This document shows, in pieces, positions 1 to 7,887 of a stretch of 64,000 nucleotides of DNA. Each line of letters opens with the position of its first letter. The first letter of the stretch is position 1. The DNA comes from Bog-756 sp963704585 (GTDB lineage: Bacteria > Actinomycetota > Acidimicrobiia > Acidimicrobiales > RAAP-2): contig OY969919.1 in the NCBI GenBank assembly GCA_963704585.1, forward strand, positions 2,542,001 to 2,606,000, read 5' to 3'. The position numbers were made by a program, and so were the translations under genes. A model generated the notes under the pieces. That model searched no databases, had not been told where the DNA came from, and saw nothing but the letters and a program-made list of their open reading frames with translations.

Positions 1-240
1 GAGCAGCAGGGCGAGCAGGTAGCCCTGGAACCCTGCGCCCACCAGGTTGCGGAGCTGCTGGGTCGTGTGGGGCACCGTGTACCCGGGTGAGACGAACGCC
101 CCGTTGCCTCCGCCCCCGTCGCGGGCGAGGAAGATGCCCAGGAGGAAGAGCGCGTTGAGCGCCAGCGCGATGAGGGTCATGGTGAGCAGGACCGCGGTCG
201 TGCGGATCTTGATCCACTCCGAGCGGACCCCCGCGATCAC
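1..240 (-). CDS. ABC-2 type transporter permease, N-terminal part (runs off the window)
   Basis: The first 80 residues of a membrane permease are visible. It begins at a GTG (240-238) whose last two bases and the following A form the TGA stop of the ATPase gene upstream, a GTGA overlap that suggests translational coupling. The N-terminus (GVRSEWIKIRTT) followed by a hydrophobic segment (about residues 17-38, LLTMTLIALALNALFLLGIF) is typical of ABC-2 permeases that start with 'SEWIKLRT'. A Gly-rich loop and a second hydrophobic segment (YLLALLL) follow at the window edge. With the adjacent ATPase it would form an exporter. The substrate cannot be told from sequence. Confidence 0.8.
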   Translation of the reverse strand, partial: MIAGVRSEWIKIRTTAVLLTMTLIALALNALFLLGIFLARDGGGGNGAFVSPGYTVPHTTQQLRNLVGAGFQGYLLALLL

Positions 241-1199
241 GACGGCACTCCCGGCTGCTGCGCGGCCGTGACGGCTCCGTGGGCCGGCCCGGGACGGGTC
301 GGATCCGTCCCGTGGGTGAGCGCGAGGAAGACGTCCTCGAGGCTGCTCTTCTCGTTGACGAGCTCGAAGAGGACGATCTGGTGGTGCGCGGCGAAGGGGC
401 CGAACCACTCGGGTGTCGCACCGTCGATCACGATCGTGTCGATCGCGATCTGGCGGTAGCCGACGGGCACCGCGTCGAGTGCCGCCATGAGGCGGGCCAG
501 CTCGGGCGTGCGGACCCGCATCCCGGTGCGGGACCCGGCCCGGGTGGCCAGCTCCGCAAGGGTGGTCTGCAGCACGAGGCGCCCCTCCGACACGATCACC
601 ACGTCGTCGACGGTCTCCTCCATCTCGGCGAGGAGGTGCGAGGAGACGAGCACCGCGTGCCCGAGGGAGGCCTGGTGGCGGATGAAGGTGCGCAACCACT
701 GGATCCCCTGGGGGTCGAGGCCGTTCGACGGTTCGTCGAGGATCAGGATCTCCGGTTCGCCGAGGAGCGCGGTGGCGAGCTGGAGGCGCTGGCGCATGCC
801 GAGCGAGAACTTGCCCACGCGGCGGCGCGCGACGTCCGCGAGCCCGACGAGCTCGAGGGTCTCCGCGACCCGGCGGAGCGGGATGCCGGCGCCGACGGCC
901 ACCGCTTTGAGGTGGTCATCGGCACGCCGTCCGGGGTGGAAGCTCGTCGCCTCGAGCACGGCGCCCACATGGCGGATCGGATGCTCGAGCTGGACGTAGC
1001 GACGTCCGCCGAAGGTGGCGGAGCCACCGCTCGCGCCGACCAGGCCGAGCAGGATCCGCAGGGTTGTCGTCTTGCCGGAGCCGTTCGGTCCGAGGAAGCC
1101 GGTGACCCGGCCGGCGACGACCTCGAAGCTCAGGTGGTCGACGGCCCGCACCGGGCCGAACTGCTTCGAGAGATCCCGGACCTCGACGGCCGTGGTCAT
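237..1199 (-). CDS. ABC transporter ATP-binding protein (ABC-2 exporter type)
   Basis: This is a 320-residue nucleotide-binding subunit. Visible motifs are Walker A GPNGSGKTT, signature FSLGMRQRLQLA, Walker B ILILDEPSNGLDP, and the H-loop region SSHLLAEMEE. A longer reading frame continues upstream of the chosen ATG (1199), but that part is Arg-rich and unlike a protein, and MTTAVEVRDLSKQFG is the normal start of such an ATPase. It lies between a TetR gene 29 bp upstream and the permease gene overlapping its stop, so the three look like one operon. The length and the Glu/Arg-rich C-terminal region fit drug or lipid exporter ATPases. The substrate is unknown. Confidence 0.9.
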   Translation of the reverse strand: MTTAVEVRDLSKQFGPVRAVDHLSFEVVAGRVTGFLGPNGSGKTTTLRILLGLVGASGGSATFGGRRYVQLEHPIRHVGAVLEATSFHPGRRADDHLKAVAVGAGIPLRRVAETLELVGLADVARRRVGKFSLGMRQRLQLATALLGEPEILILDEPSNGLDPQGIQWLRTFIRHQASLGHAVLVSSHLLAEMEETVDDVVIVSEGRLVLQTTLAELATRAGSRTGMRVRTPELARLMAALDAVPVGYRQIAIDTIVIDGATPEWFGPFAAHHQIVLFELVNEKSSLEDVFLALTHGTDPTRPGPAHGAVTAAQQPGVPS

Positions 1200-1228
1200 G
1201 TCAGGGGAGCTCGAAGGACGGGTGCATG

Positions 1229-1831
1229 TCAGAGCGGAGCGTACGCGTCGCTCGGCAGGAGGAGGCCGATCGCGACGACGAGCTCGTCGTGGACGCGGCC
1301 CATGTTGCTCCAGCCGTTGACCCAGCCGACGAGCGCGGAGTACCAGACGTGGCCGAGGATGCGCGCCCGGTTCGAGAGGTCGGGGGGTCGGGGTTCGCCG
1401 ATGGCCCGGGTGATGATCCCCTCCATGAGCACCGAGACCTGCTGCTGGCACTCGACGGCCGCGGGATCGGGGGAGGCGAGGGCCGTGAAGACCGCTGCCG
1501 CGAGGCGGGGCTGGCGTCCCATCGAGCGGAGCGCCCGGTCGAGGGCGTCGACGACACGTTCGGCGGCGGTGGTTCCCTGGGCAGGGAGCTGGGACAGCCG
1601 GCCGTCGAGCTGCTCGACCCAGTGCACGAGGGCGGCCGCGAGCAGATGGTCCTTGCTCGTGAAGTAGCGGTAGACGGTGCCCATCGCCACGTCCGCCCGG
1701 GCCGCGACGTCACGCATCTGGACGGCGTCGTAACCCCCTTCGAGGCCGAGCGACATGGCCGCGGCGATCACGCGCTGGCGCCGGGCCTGCTGGGCCCGGG
1801 TCAGGGTGCGTGCGCCCGGACCGGTCATCAT
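1229..1831 (-). CDS. TetR-family regulator, KstR-like
   Basis: This 200-residue regulator has an N-terminal TetR helix-turn-helix. The stretch GGYDAVQMRDVAARADVAMG followed by TVYRYFTSKDHLL is very close to what I remember of KstR, the mycobacterial repressor of cholesterol catabolism (GGYEAVQMRAVADRADVAVG, TLYRYFPSKVHLL). The ligand-binding half is less conserved. Two ATG codons are adjacent at 1831 and 1828 and either could be used. It heads an apparent operon with the ABC exporter. It is one of two TetR genes here that could act on the CTGAC-N5-GTCAG sites found upstream of catabolic genes. No such site lies in its own upstream region. Confidence 0.88.
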   Translation of the reverse strand: MMTGPGARTLTRAQQARRQRVIAAAMSLGLEGGYDAVQMRDVAARADVAMGTVYRYFTSKDHLLAAALVHWVEQLDGRLSQLPAQGTTAAERVVDALDRALRSMGRQPRLAAAVFTALASPDPAAVECQQQVSVLMEGIITRAIGEPRPPDLSNRARILGHVWYSALVGWVNGWSNMGRVHDELVVAIGLLLPSDAYAPL

Positions 1832-2027
1832 GGGCCCTCACCCTAGCGTCGTGGCGTTTTCCGACCCCTCCTCCACGGGGCGGCGCGCGTGCGCCTCGAC
1901 CGCGCAGCCGGCGCGGCGGTCGGCGGGCCGTCCGGGAGCGCGCCGACGGCCGCGACCTGGGCGGACGTCGTGGCGCCCGGATCACGGAACCGCCCGACGA
2001 AAGGGCCTGTCGGTACCATGGTCCGCA

Positions 2028-2843
2028 ATGCCGGGACGGGAGGAGCACGCGGCGATCGCCACCACCGACGGGCGCGTCCCCGGCCGCCGCGGGCGCGCGA
2101 CCCGGCGACGGCTCCTCGAGTGCACCACCGAGCTGCTCGTGGCCACCCCGTGGCGGTCGATCAAGGTCATCGACATCGCCCGGCAGGCCGGCACCTCGCC
2201 GGCGACCTTCTACCAGTACTTCGAGAACGTCGAGGCCGCCATCACGGTGCTCGCAGAGGAGCTGGTCGAGGGGGTCGGTGTGCTCGCCGGGCTGGTCGAC
2301 GGCGACTGGTCCGAGGGCGCGAGCTGGGCGACAGCGGTGGCCGTCGTCGAGGGCTTCATGGACTACTGGGAGCGCAACCGGGCGGTCTTCCGGGTCGTCG
2401 AGCTCACGACCGTCGAGGGCGACCTGCGCTTCCAGGGGTTGCGGGTCCGCGCCCTCAACGCGGTGACTGTGACCCTCGCCAGGGTCATCGCGACCAACGG
2501 CGGCATGGAGGGCTCGCCCGCCGGCTCGGACCCGATGGCTGCCGCCGGGACCCTGATCGCGATGCTGGCCCAGGTGGCCGGCCACCGCTACGGCTTCGAG
2601 TTCTGGGGCATCCGGACCGCCTCGCTCGTGGACAGTCAGGCCCGGCTCCTCCACTGGGCGGTCACCGGCCGGCCGGCGCCGGCCGGCGCCAGGGTGCCGG
2701 GCTCGGAGGCCCCGCTCCCGCGGACCGGTCCGGTGGTGGGCGGGGGTGCGGCCGTGGCCCGCACGGCCGAGGTGCGCGCGGCGTCGGCGAAGGCTGCCAA
2801 GTCCGCCAACGGCGCGGCGAAGGCCGGGGCGAAGAAGCGCTGA
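2028..2843 (+). CDS. TetR-family transcriptional regulator with Ala/Lys-rich tail
   Basis: This is a 271-residue protein. The DNA-binding domain is at about residues 20-70, with RRGRATRRRLLECTTELL and a recognition-helix region AGTSPATFYQYFENVEAA. The ATG at 2028 was chosen because the frame upstream is low-quality Arg/Pro-rich sequence. The last 40 residues are Ala/Lys/Arg-rich (SAKAAKSANGAAKAGAKKR), a basic tail that is unusual for TetR proteins and resembles the tails of actinobacterial nucleoid proteins. It is transcribed divergently from the KstR-like gene. Its stop overlaps the presumed start of the DUF1275 gene. The regulatory target is not known. Confidence 0.85.
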   Translation: MPGREEHAAIATTDGRVPGRRGRATRRRLLECTTELLVATPWRSIKVIDIARQAGTSPATFYQYFENVEAAITVLAEELVEGVGVLAGLVDGDWSEGASWATAVAVVEGFMDYWERNRAVFRVVELTTVEGDLRFQGLRVRALNAVTVTLARVIATNGGMEGSPAGSDPMAAAGTLIAMLAQVAGHRYGFEFWGIRTASLVDSQARLLHWAVTGRPAPAGARVPGSEAPLPRTGPVVGGGAAVARTAEVRAASAKAAKSANGAAKAGAKKR

Positions 2844-3559
2844 GCGGACCGGCGCTCCCGAGCGGCGGGGCGGGCGCGCCCGCAGCCGAGAGCCGGTGGC
2901 TCTTCGGCGGCCTCTTCCTGCTCACCGCCGTGACCGGGGTCGTGGACGCGGCCTGCTTCCTCGGCCTCGGACGGGTCTTCACCGGCAACATGACCGGCAA
3001 CGTCCTCCTGCTCGGCTTCGCCACCGCCGGCGCGCCGGGAATCTCGTTCGAGCGCACCCTCGTCGCGTTCGTCAGCTTCGTGGGCGGCGCGGTCGTCGGC
3101 GGGCTCGTGGTCGGGCGGCGCTCGGACCGCTCGGGGCTCGCCTTTCTCGTCGAGTGGGTCCTGCTCACCGGTGCGCTCGTCCTCGCCGCCACGTCCCCGG
3201 TCCGGGGCGACGCCCTGCGCGTCGTGGTCCCGCTCGGCCTCGCGATGGGGATGCAGAGCACGGTGGTGCGTCGGTTGATGGTCCCGGACGCGAACACCCT
3301 GGTCCTCACCACCGCGCTCGGCGGTCTCCTCTCCGACGCGTTGCTGGTCGGCGGGCCGCCGATCCACGGGGGGCGGCGTCTCGCCACCATCGTCCTGCTC
3401 TTCGTCGGCGCGGTCGGGGGCGCCCTGCTCGAGCGGCGCTCGGTGACCTGGGCGCTGCTCGGAGCGCTGGTCGTCGCGACGGCGGGGATCGCCACGCTCG
3501 CCCGTTCGGGGATCCTCCGACACGGACACCGCGGGCCGGTGAGGGCGCCCGGTGGTTAG
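2840..3559 (+). CDS. DUF1275 (YoaK-like) membrane protein, probable non-AUG start
   Basis: About 239 residues with six or so hydrophobic segments. The family signature is clear near the N-terminus: GVVDAACFLGLGRVFTGNMTGN, a variant of the 'DA.gfl.lg..F..nmTGN' pattern of DUF1275/YoaK proteins (function unknown). The first membrane segment (WLFGGLFLLTAVTGVVDAA) has no ATG, GTG or TTG in frame before it. The only plausible initiator is CTG at 2840, which overlaps the TGA of the TetR gene (CTGA). Alternatives are a frameshift joining it to the TetR frame, or a sequence error. Its TAG stop (3557-3559) overlaps the TAA stop of the convergent cyclase gene. Confidence 0.72.
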   Translation: MSGPALPSGGAGAPAAESRWLFGGLFLLTAVTGVVDAACFLGLGRVFTGNMTGNVLLLGFATAGAPGISFERTLVAFVSFVGGAVVGGLVVGRRSDRSGLAFLVEWVLLTGALVLAATSPVRGDALRVVVPLGLAMGMQSTVVRRLMVPDANTLVLTTALGGLLSDALLVGGPPIHGGRRLATIVLLFVGAVGGALLERRSVTWALLGALVVATAGIATLARSGILRHGHRGPVRAPGG

Positions 3560-4554
3560 CGGACAGCGACCGGATTGACCGGCGACCCGAGGGCCCGCGT
3601 GAAGGGCAGGGGCGTCGCGTCGAGGAGGAAGTCGTAGCGACCGTCGGACGCGCAGGCGTCGGCCAGCTCGTCGAGGACCCAGTTCTGCCCCTGTGTCATC
3701 CCCATCTCGACGAGGTGGAGCAGATGGACCGGCAGGTAGAGCTCGTCGGACTCGCACGGGTAGACCTCGAGCACCAGCGTGTCGGTCGCGACCGCCGCGA
3801 CGTCGCGGTCGCGGAACCAGACCGCGGTCGCCATGGTGAGGCCCGGTGTCGGCCAGGTGTACTTGACGAGGTCACGAGTGGGCGCCTCGCCTCGGAGCCC
3901 GGGCCGTCCCGGCAGGCCGAGGTGGACCATCTGGCCGGTCCGCACGAGGACGACGTCGCCGGGCTCCGCCGCGACCCCGCCGAGGTTGCAGGCGGCGTCG
4001 AGGTCGTCGGGCGTGATCGGGTAACCGGGCTCGAGCACGTCGAGCCCCTTCGCACGCGCCACGTCGAGCAGGACACCGCGGGAGACGAGCGTGCGCACGT
4101 GGTGGATGCCGAGCTCGGTCGCGCCGTCCTCGGTGATCGACTCGGCCGCGTATCCGTTGTAGAGCTTTCGCCCGCCGGGCCCGGCCCCGTAGGAGACGTG
4201 GGCGAGCCCGTCCCAGTGCGTCGCACACTGCGTCGCGAGCGTGACCACGTCCTCGGAGGAGCAGATCCAGGCCGGATCGGCGCTCAACGGGTCGTTCACG
4301 CAGATCATCGTGAGGGACGGGTTGACGCGTCCGGGGACGAAACCCGCCTGGATGCCCTCCTCGGCCGAGAGCGGTAGGCCGAGCGCGTAGGCGGTGCCGT
4401 CGACTACGGCGGCGGCCGCGCGACGGCGCGCAGCGCCGTCGATCAGGTTGAGCGTGCCGATCTGGTCGTCGGGCCCCCAGCGTCCCCAGTTCGAGAGACG
4501 GGCGGCGAGCTCGATGAAGGACGGCGGAATCGACTCGGGGACCGGGACGGGCAC
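3556..4554 (-). CDS. Cyclase-family protein (kynurenine formamidase-like metal hydrolase)
   Basis: A 332-residue member of the cyclase family (PF04199), whose members hydrolyse amide or lactone bonds with divalent metal. The metal-binding motif HWDGLAHV is at about residues 113-120 (family pattern H.D...H). SNWGRWGPDDQIGTLNLI at the N-terminus and GQNWVLDELADACASDGRYD at the C-terminus are characteristic of the bacterial subgroup with this length. The GTG at 4554 was chosen because the longer frame upstream (to 4683) is Arg-rich and non-protein-like. The physiological substrate is unclear. In this neighbourhood it may act on a catabolic lactone or amide, which is inference. Confidence 0.85.
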   Translation of the reverse strand: MPVPVPESIPPSFIELAARLSNWGRWGPDDQIGTLNLIDGAARRRAAAAVVDGTAYALGLPLSAEEGIQAGFVPGRVNPSLTMICVNDPLSADPAWICSSEDVVTLATQCATHWDGLAHVSYGAGPGGRKLYNGYAAESITEDGATELGIHHVRTLVSRGVLLDVARAKGLDVLEPGYPITPDDLDAACNLGGVAAEPGDVVLVRTGQMVHLGLPGRPGLRGEAPTRDLVKYTWPTPGLTMATAVWFRDRDVAAVATDTLVLEVYPCESDELYLPVHLLHLVEMGMTQGQNWVLDELADACASDGRYDFLLDATPLPFTRALGSPVNPVAVR

Positions 4555-4797
4555 GCACCTGTTGTAGCCGACCGGGGACCGTCGACGTCGCCTGTCGCAC
4601 CGTGATCTGACGAGCAGCGACGCGCGACGACGCGCGTCGTCGCAGGACAGCGCGGTCGCGCGCGCAAATACTGGAGTCGGCACGGTCGGGATGCGAGACT
4701 GGCGACGCGGACCACGAGGGGCACGAAACGTGGACGACCATCGAGCCGAGGCCGCCCGCGACCTGGCGGGTGGCGTCCGAGGTGTGCAGTGGGAACA

Positions 4798-6280
4798 ATG
4801 CGAACCACAGGAGGGCGCACCGCGTTGCGCGCCCGCCGTACCGTCACCGTCTTCGCCGCCGCAGCGGCCTGCCTGTCCGGCGCATTCGCGGATCGCGGCG
4901 GGACCGCCCGGCGCACACGCGTCCGCGGTCGCGCCGAACGATCTGAGCTCGGTCGAGGGGCTCTACGCCGCGGATCTCGTCGCGCGCCTCAACGCGGAGC
5001 GAGCTGCGCGCTCGACGCCGTCCGTGCCGATCCCTCCGCTCCAGGTCGATCCGGGACTCGAGGCGACCGCGCAGGCGTGGTCCGGGCAGATGGCGGCGAC
5101 CGGCATCGTCTCCGATCCGCCGCTCACCGGCTGCGGTGTGCCGCTCTGCGTCTTCGCGGCGAACTCGGGCGAGACCGGGTTCGGCTACTGGCCAGGTGAC
5201 GGCTCGGACGGCATGGACTCCGCGTACATGGCCTCCGCCGGCCACCGCGAGAACATGCTCGGCGCGGCGTACGAGAACGTCGGAGTCGGGGTCACCTGCA
5301 GCGGGAGCCGGGCGTGGACGGTCGAGATCTTCGGGTACCCCGCGGCCAACATGGGCGCGGCCGGGGCGCGCCTGGCCGCACAGAACGCGACCGAGGGCAA
5401 CCCCGTCTCGCCGGATCCGGTGGTCGCCGGCTCGCCCTCCGGCGATCCGGTCTACTGCCCAGGCCAGACCGTCGGGCCCGGCTCCGAGGTCACGGCGGCC
5501 GGTGGGCAGTACCCGTACCCCTTCACCGTGAGCCAGGTGAACGGTCAGGCCGTGGTCGGGATGGCCTCGACCCCGAAGGGCAACGGGTACTGGGTCGCGA
5601 AGGCCGACGGCTCGGTGACCATCCACGGCGACGCCGGCCAGCACGGCTCGATGCAGGAGCAGCCGCTCAACGCCCCGATCGCGCACATCGTGTCGACCCC
5701 GGACGGCGGCGGCTACTGGCTGGTCGCGGCCGACGGGGGCATCTTCAGCTTCGGGGACGCGCCCTTCTACGGCTCGATGGGCGGCCGGCCGCTCAACGCC
5801 CCCGTCGTCGACATGGCGCCGACGCCCGACGGCCACGGCTACTGGCTCGTCGCCTCCGACGGTGGCATCTTCGCGTTCGGCGACGCGGCCTTCGAGGGGT
5901 CGATGGGTGGTCACCCGCTCAACCAGCCGGTGGTCGGCATGGTGCCGGACGGCGCGACCGGTGGCTACTGGCTCGTCGCGACCGACGGCGGCGTCTTCAG
6001 CTTCAACGCCCCCTTCTACGGCTCGACCGGCAGCCTCGCGCTCAACCAGCCGGTCAACGGCATCGCAGCGACCACCGACGACCGCGGGTACTGGTTCGTG
6101 GCGTCCGACGGCGGGCTGTTCGCGTTCGGCGACGCGCCGTTCCGTGGCAGCGCGGCGGCGCTCCCGCTGGTCGCTCCGGTCGTGGGGATGGCGACCGATC
6201 CGTCGACCGGCGGTTACTGGCTCGTCGCGTCCGACGGCGGCATCTTCTCGTTCGGCGCGCCGTTCTTCGGCTCCGGCTGA
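4798..6280 (+). CDS. Secreted CAP-domain protein with six-unit GYWLVASDGG repeat region (one apparent frameshift)
   Basis: The signal peptide and the mature protein are in different frames. From ATG 4798 one frame gives a clear export signal (RTTGGRTALRARRTVTVFAA then AAACLSGAFA). From about 4890 a second frame carries the rest, starting near AAGPPGAHASAVAPNDLSS. The total length of 1483 bases is 3n+1. The CAP/SCP-like domain follows (LVARLNAERAARS, then SAGHRENMLGAAYENVGVGV) and ends near base 5340. From 5520 to the stop there are six repeats of about 45 residues with the pattern GYWLVASDGGIFAFGDA.F.GSMGG..LN.PVVGMA. These are probably blades of a beta-propeller-like domain. The product is likely secreted and cell-wall associated. 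The frameshift may be real or a sequence error. Confidence 0.8.
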
Positions 6281-6353
6281 GCGTCAGGTCCCGCTCGCCG
6301 TCCGTCGGTGGGAATCGAGGACGTGCGCGATCGGCCGGAACCGGTCGGCGGTC

Positions 6354-7823
6354 TCAGCCGGCCCAGATGATCGACTGGAGCTCGGAGTACGCCTCGAGCC
6401 CGTAGTCGCCACCGTCGCGCCCGATCCCGCTCATCTTGAAGCCGCCGAAGGGAGCGTCCATGTTGCGCTGCGCGGTGTTGATCCCGACGTGTCCGGCACG
6501 CAGCTGTTTCGCGACGCGGAACGCCCGTGCCGTGTCCCCGGAGAAGACGTAGTCGTAGAGGCCGAACTCCGAGTCGTTGGCGATCGCGACGCCCTCGTGC
6601 TCGTCGTCGAAGGGGATGACGACGACGACCGGGCCGAAGATCTCCTCGCGGGCGCACCGCATCTCGTTCGATCCGGTGATCAGCGTCGGCTCCACGTAGA
6701 AGCCGGTGTCGAGGCCGTCGGGCCGGCCGCCACCGAGCACGACCTCGCCCTCCTCGCGACCGGACGCGATGTAGTCGAGGACCCGATCGCGGTGCGCGCC
6801 CGTGATGAGCGGTCCGACGACCGTCTCGGGCTTGGTCGGGTCTCCGACGGTGAGCCGACCTGCGAACGCGCGCAGTCCTTCGACCACCGTCTCGAGGATG
6901 CTCGAGTGCACGACCGCGCGGGTCGGCGCGGTGCAGATCTGTCCCGAGTGGAACGCCCAGGTCGAGCCGATCGCGGTGATCGCCGCCTTCAGGTCCGCGT
7001 CCTCGAAGACGACCGCGGCGCCCTTGCCGCCGAGCTCCATGAGCATCCGCTTCATCGAGGGTGCACCGGCCGCCGCGATCCGCTGGCCGACCACGGTCGA
7101 TCCGGTGAAGGAGACCATGTCGACGTCGGGTGAGGAGGTGAGCACCGCGGCCGGCTCGGGCCCCTCGGCGGTCACGAGGTTGACCACACCCGGCGGGAAC
7201 CCCACCTCGTCGAGGACGCGGGCGAGCTCGACGACCGCGAGGGGATCCTGTGGGGCGGGCTTGATGATCACCGTGTTGCCCATCGCGAGGGCGGGCGCGA
7301 CCTTGCCGGCCATGTTGGTGAGCGGGAAGTTGTAGCTCGCGATGGCCGTCACCACCCCGACCGGCTGCCGGTAGGCGAGCGCGCTGATGAGGCCGCCCGG
7401 GGCGAGCGGTGTGGCCGCGGTCACGATCGGCGGCAGCATCGACTCCTGCACGTGACGGATGTCGCGTGAGTACCGCTCGAAGCGGTCGGCGCTGATCGGC
7501 ACCTGCATGCGCGAGCCGACCGACGCGGTTGCGCCCGTCTCGGCGATGACCAGTGGGACGAGCTCGTCGTTCTTCGCACGGATGGCGTCGGCCGCCGACC
7601 GCAGGAGGGCGAGCCGCTCCTCCGCCGGCGTCGCGGCCCAGGCCGGGAACGCCTCCCGGGCGGCCGCGGCCGCGGCTTCGGCGTCGGCCACCGACGCGTT
7701 GGGCGCCTGGCCGACGACCTCCTCGGTCGCCGGGTTCGCGATCTCGTAGGTGCCCGCTCCCGCGTCGACCCACTTGCCACCGATCAGGAGCTGCGTCTCG
7801 TCCTTCCTGATCTGGCTGCCCAT
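6354..7823 (-). CDS. NAD(P)-dependent aldehyde dehydrogenase
   Basis: A full-length 489-residue aldehyde dehydrogenase. The catalytic Cys is at about residue 297 (HSGQICTAPTR), the general-base Glu at about 263 (MELGGKGA), and the cofactor loop reads SFTGSTVVGQ. The C-terminal substrate/oligomer part reads MDAPFGGFKMSGIGRDGG. The enzyme oxidises an aldehyde to the acid. It follows the amidohydrolase gene by 64 bp on the same strand, so the two are probably co-transcribed from the promoter region that carries the inverted repeat at 9725-9739. By association the aldehyde may be an intermediate of lipid or steroid side-chain catabolism. The exact substrate is unknown. Confidence 0.93.
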   Translation of the reverse strand: MGSQIRKDETQLLIGGKWVDAGAGTYEIANPATEEVVGQAPNASVADAEAAAAAAREAFPAWAATPAEERLALLRSAADAIRAKNDELVPLVIAETGATASVGSRMQVPISADRFERYSRDIRHVQESMLPPIVTAATPLAPGGLISALAYRQPVGVVTAIASYNFPLTNMAGKVAPALAMGNTVIIKPAPQDPLAVVELARVLDEVGFPPGVVNLVTAEGPEPAAVLTSSPDVDMVSFTGSTVVGQRIAAAGAPSMKRMLMELGGKGAAVVFEDADLKAAITAIGSTWAFHSGQICTAPTRAVVHSSILETVVEGLRAFAGRLTVGDPTKPETVVGPLITGAHRDRVLDYIASGREEGEVVLGGGRPDGLDTGFYVEPTLITGSNEMRCAREEIFGPVVVVIPFDDEHEGVAIANDSEFGLYDYVFSGDTARAFRVAKQLRAGHVGINTAQRNMDAPFGGFKMSGIGRDGGDYGLEAYSELQSIIWAG

Positions 7824-7887
7824 GGTGGTCTCCTCTCTGGGTGGTGCTGCAGTGTAGGTGGCGGCCCTCCGGCGGTCAGATCCGCGG

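Noticed and set aside
237..1667. Long plus-strand frames of 460 residues and more opposite the ABC ATPase and TetR genes
   Set aside because: They are shadows of real minus-strand genes in GC-rich DNA. Their composition is Arg/Gly/Asp/His-rich with no recognisable motif.
4691..4890. Start of the CAP-repeat protein at 4691 in a continuous frame
   Set aside because: The first 65 residues of that frame are not signal-peptide-like, whereas the +1 frame from 4798 encodes a typical export signal directly before the mature domain.
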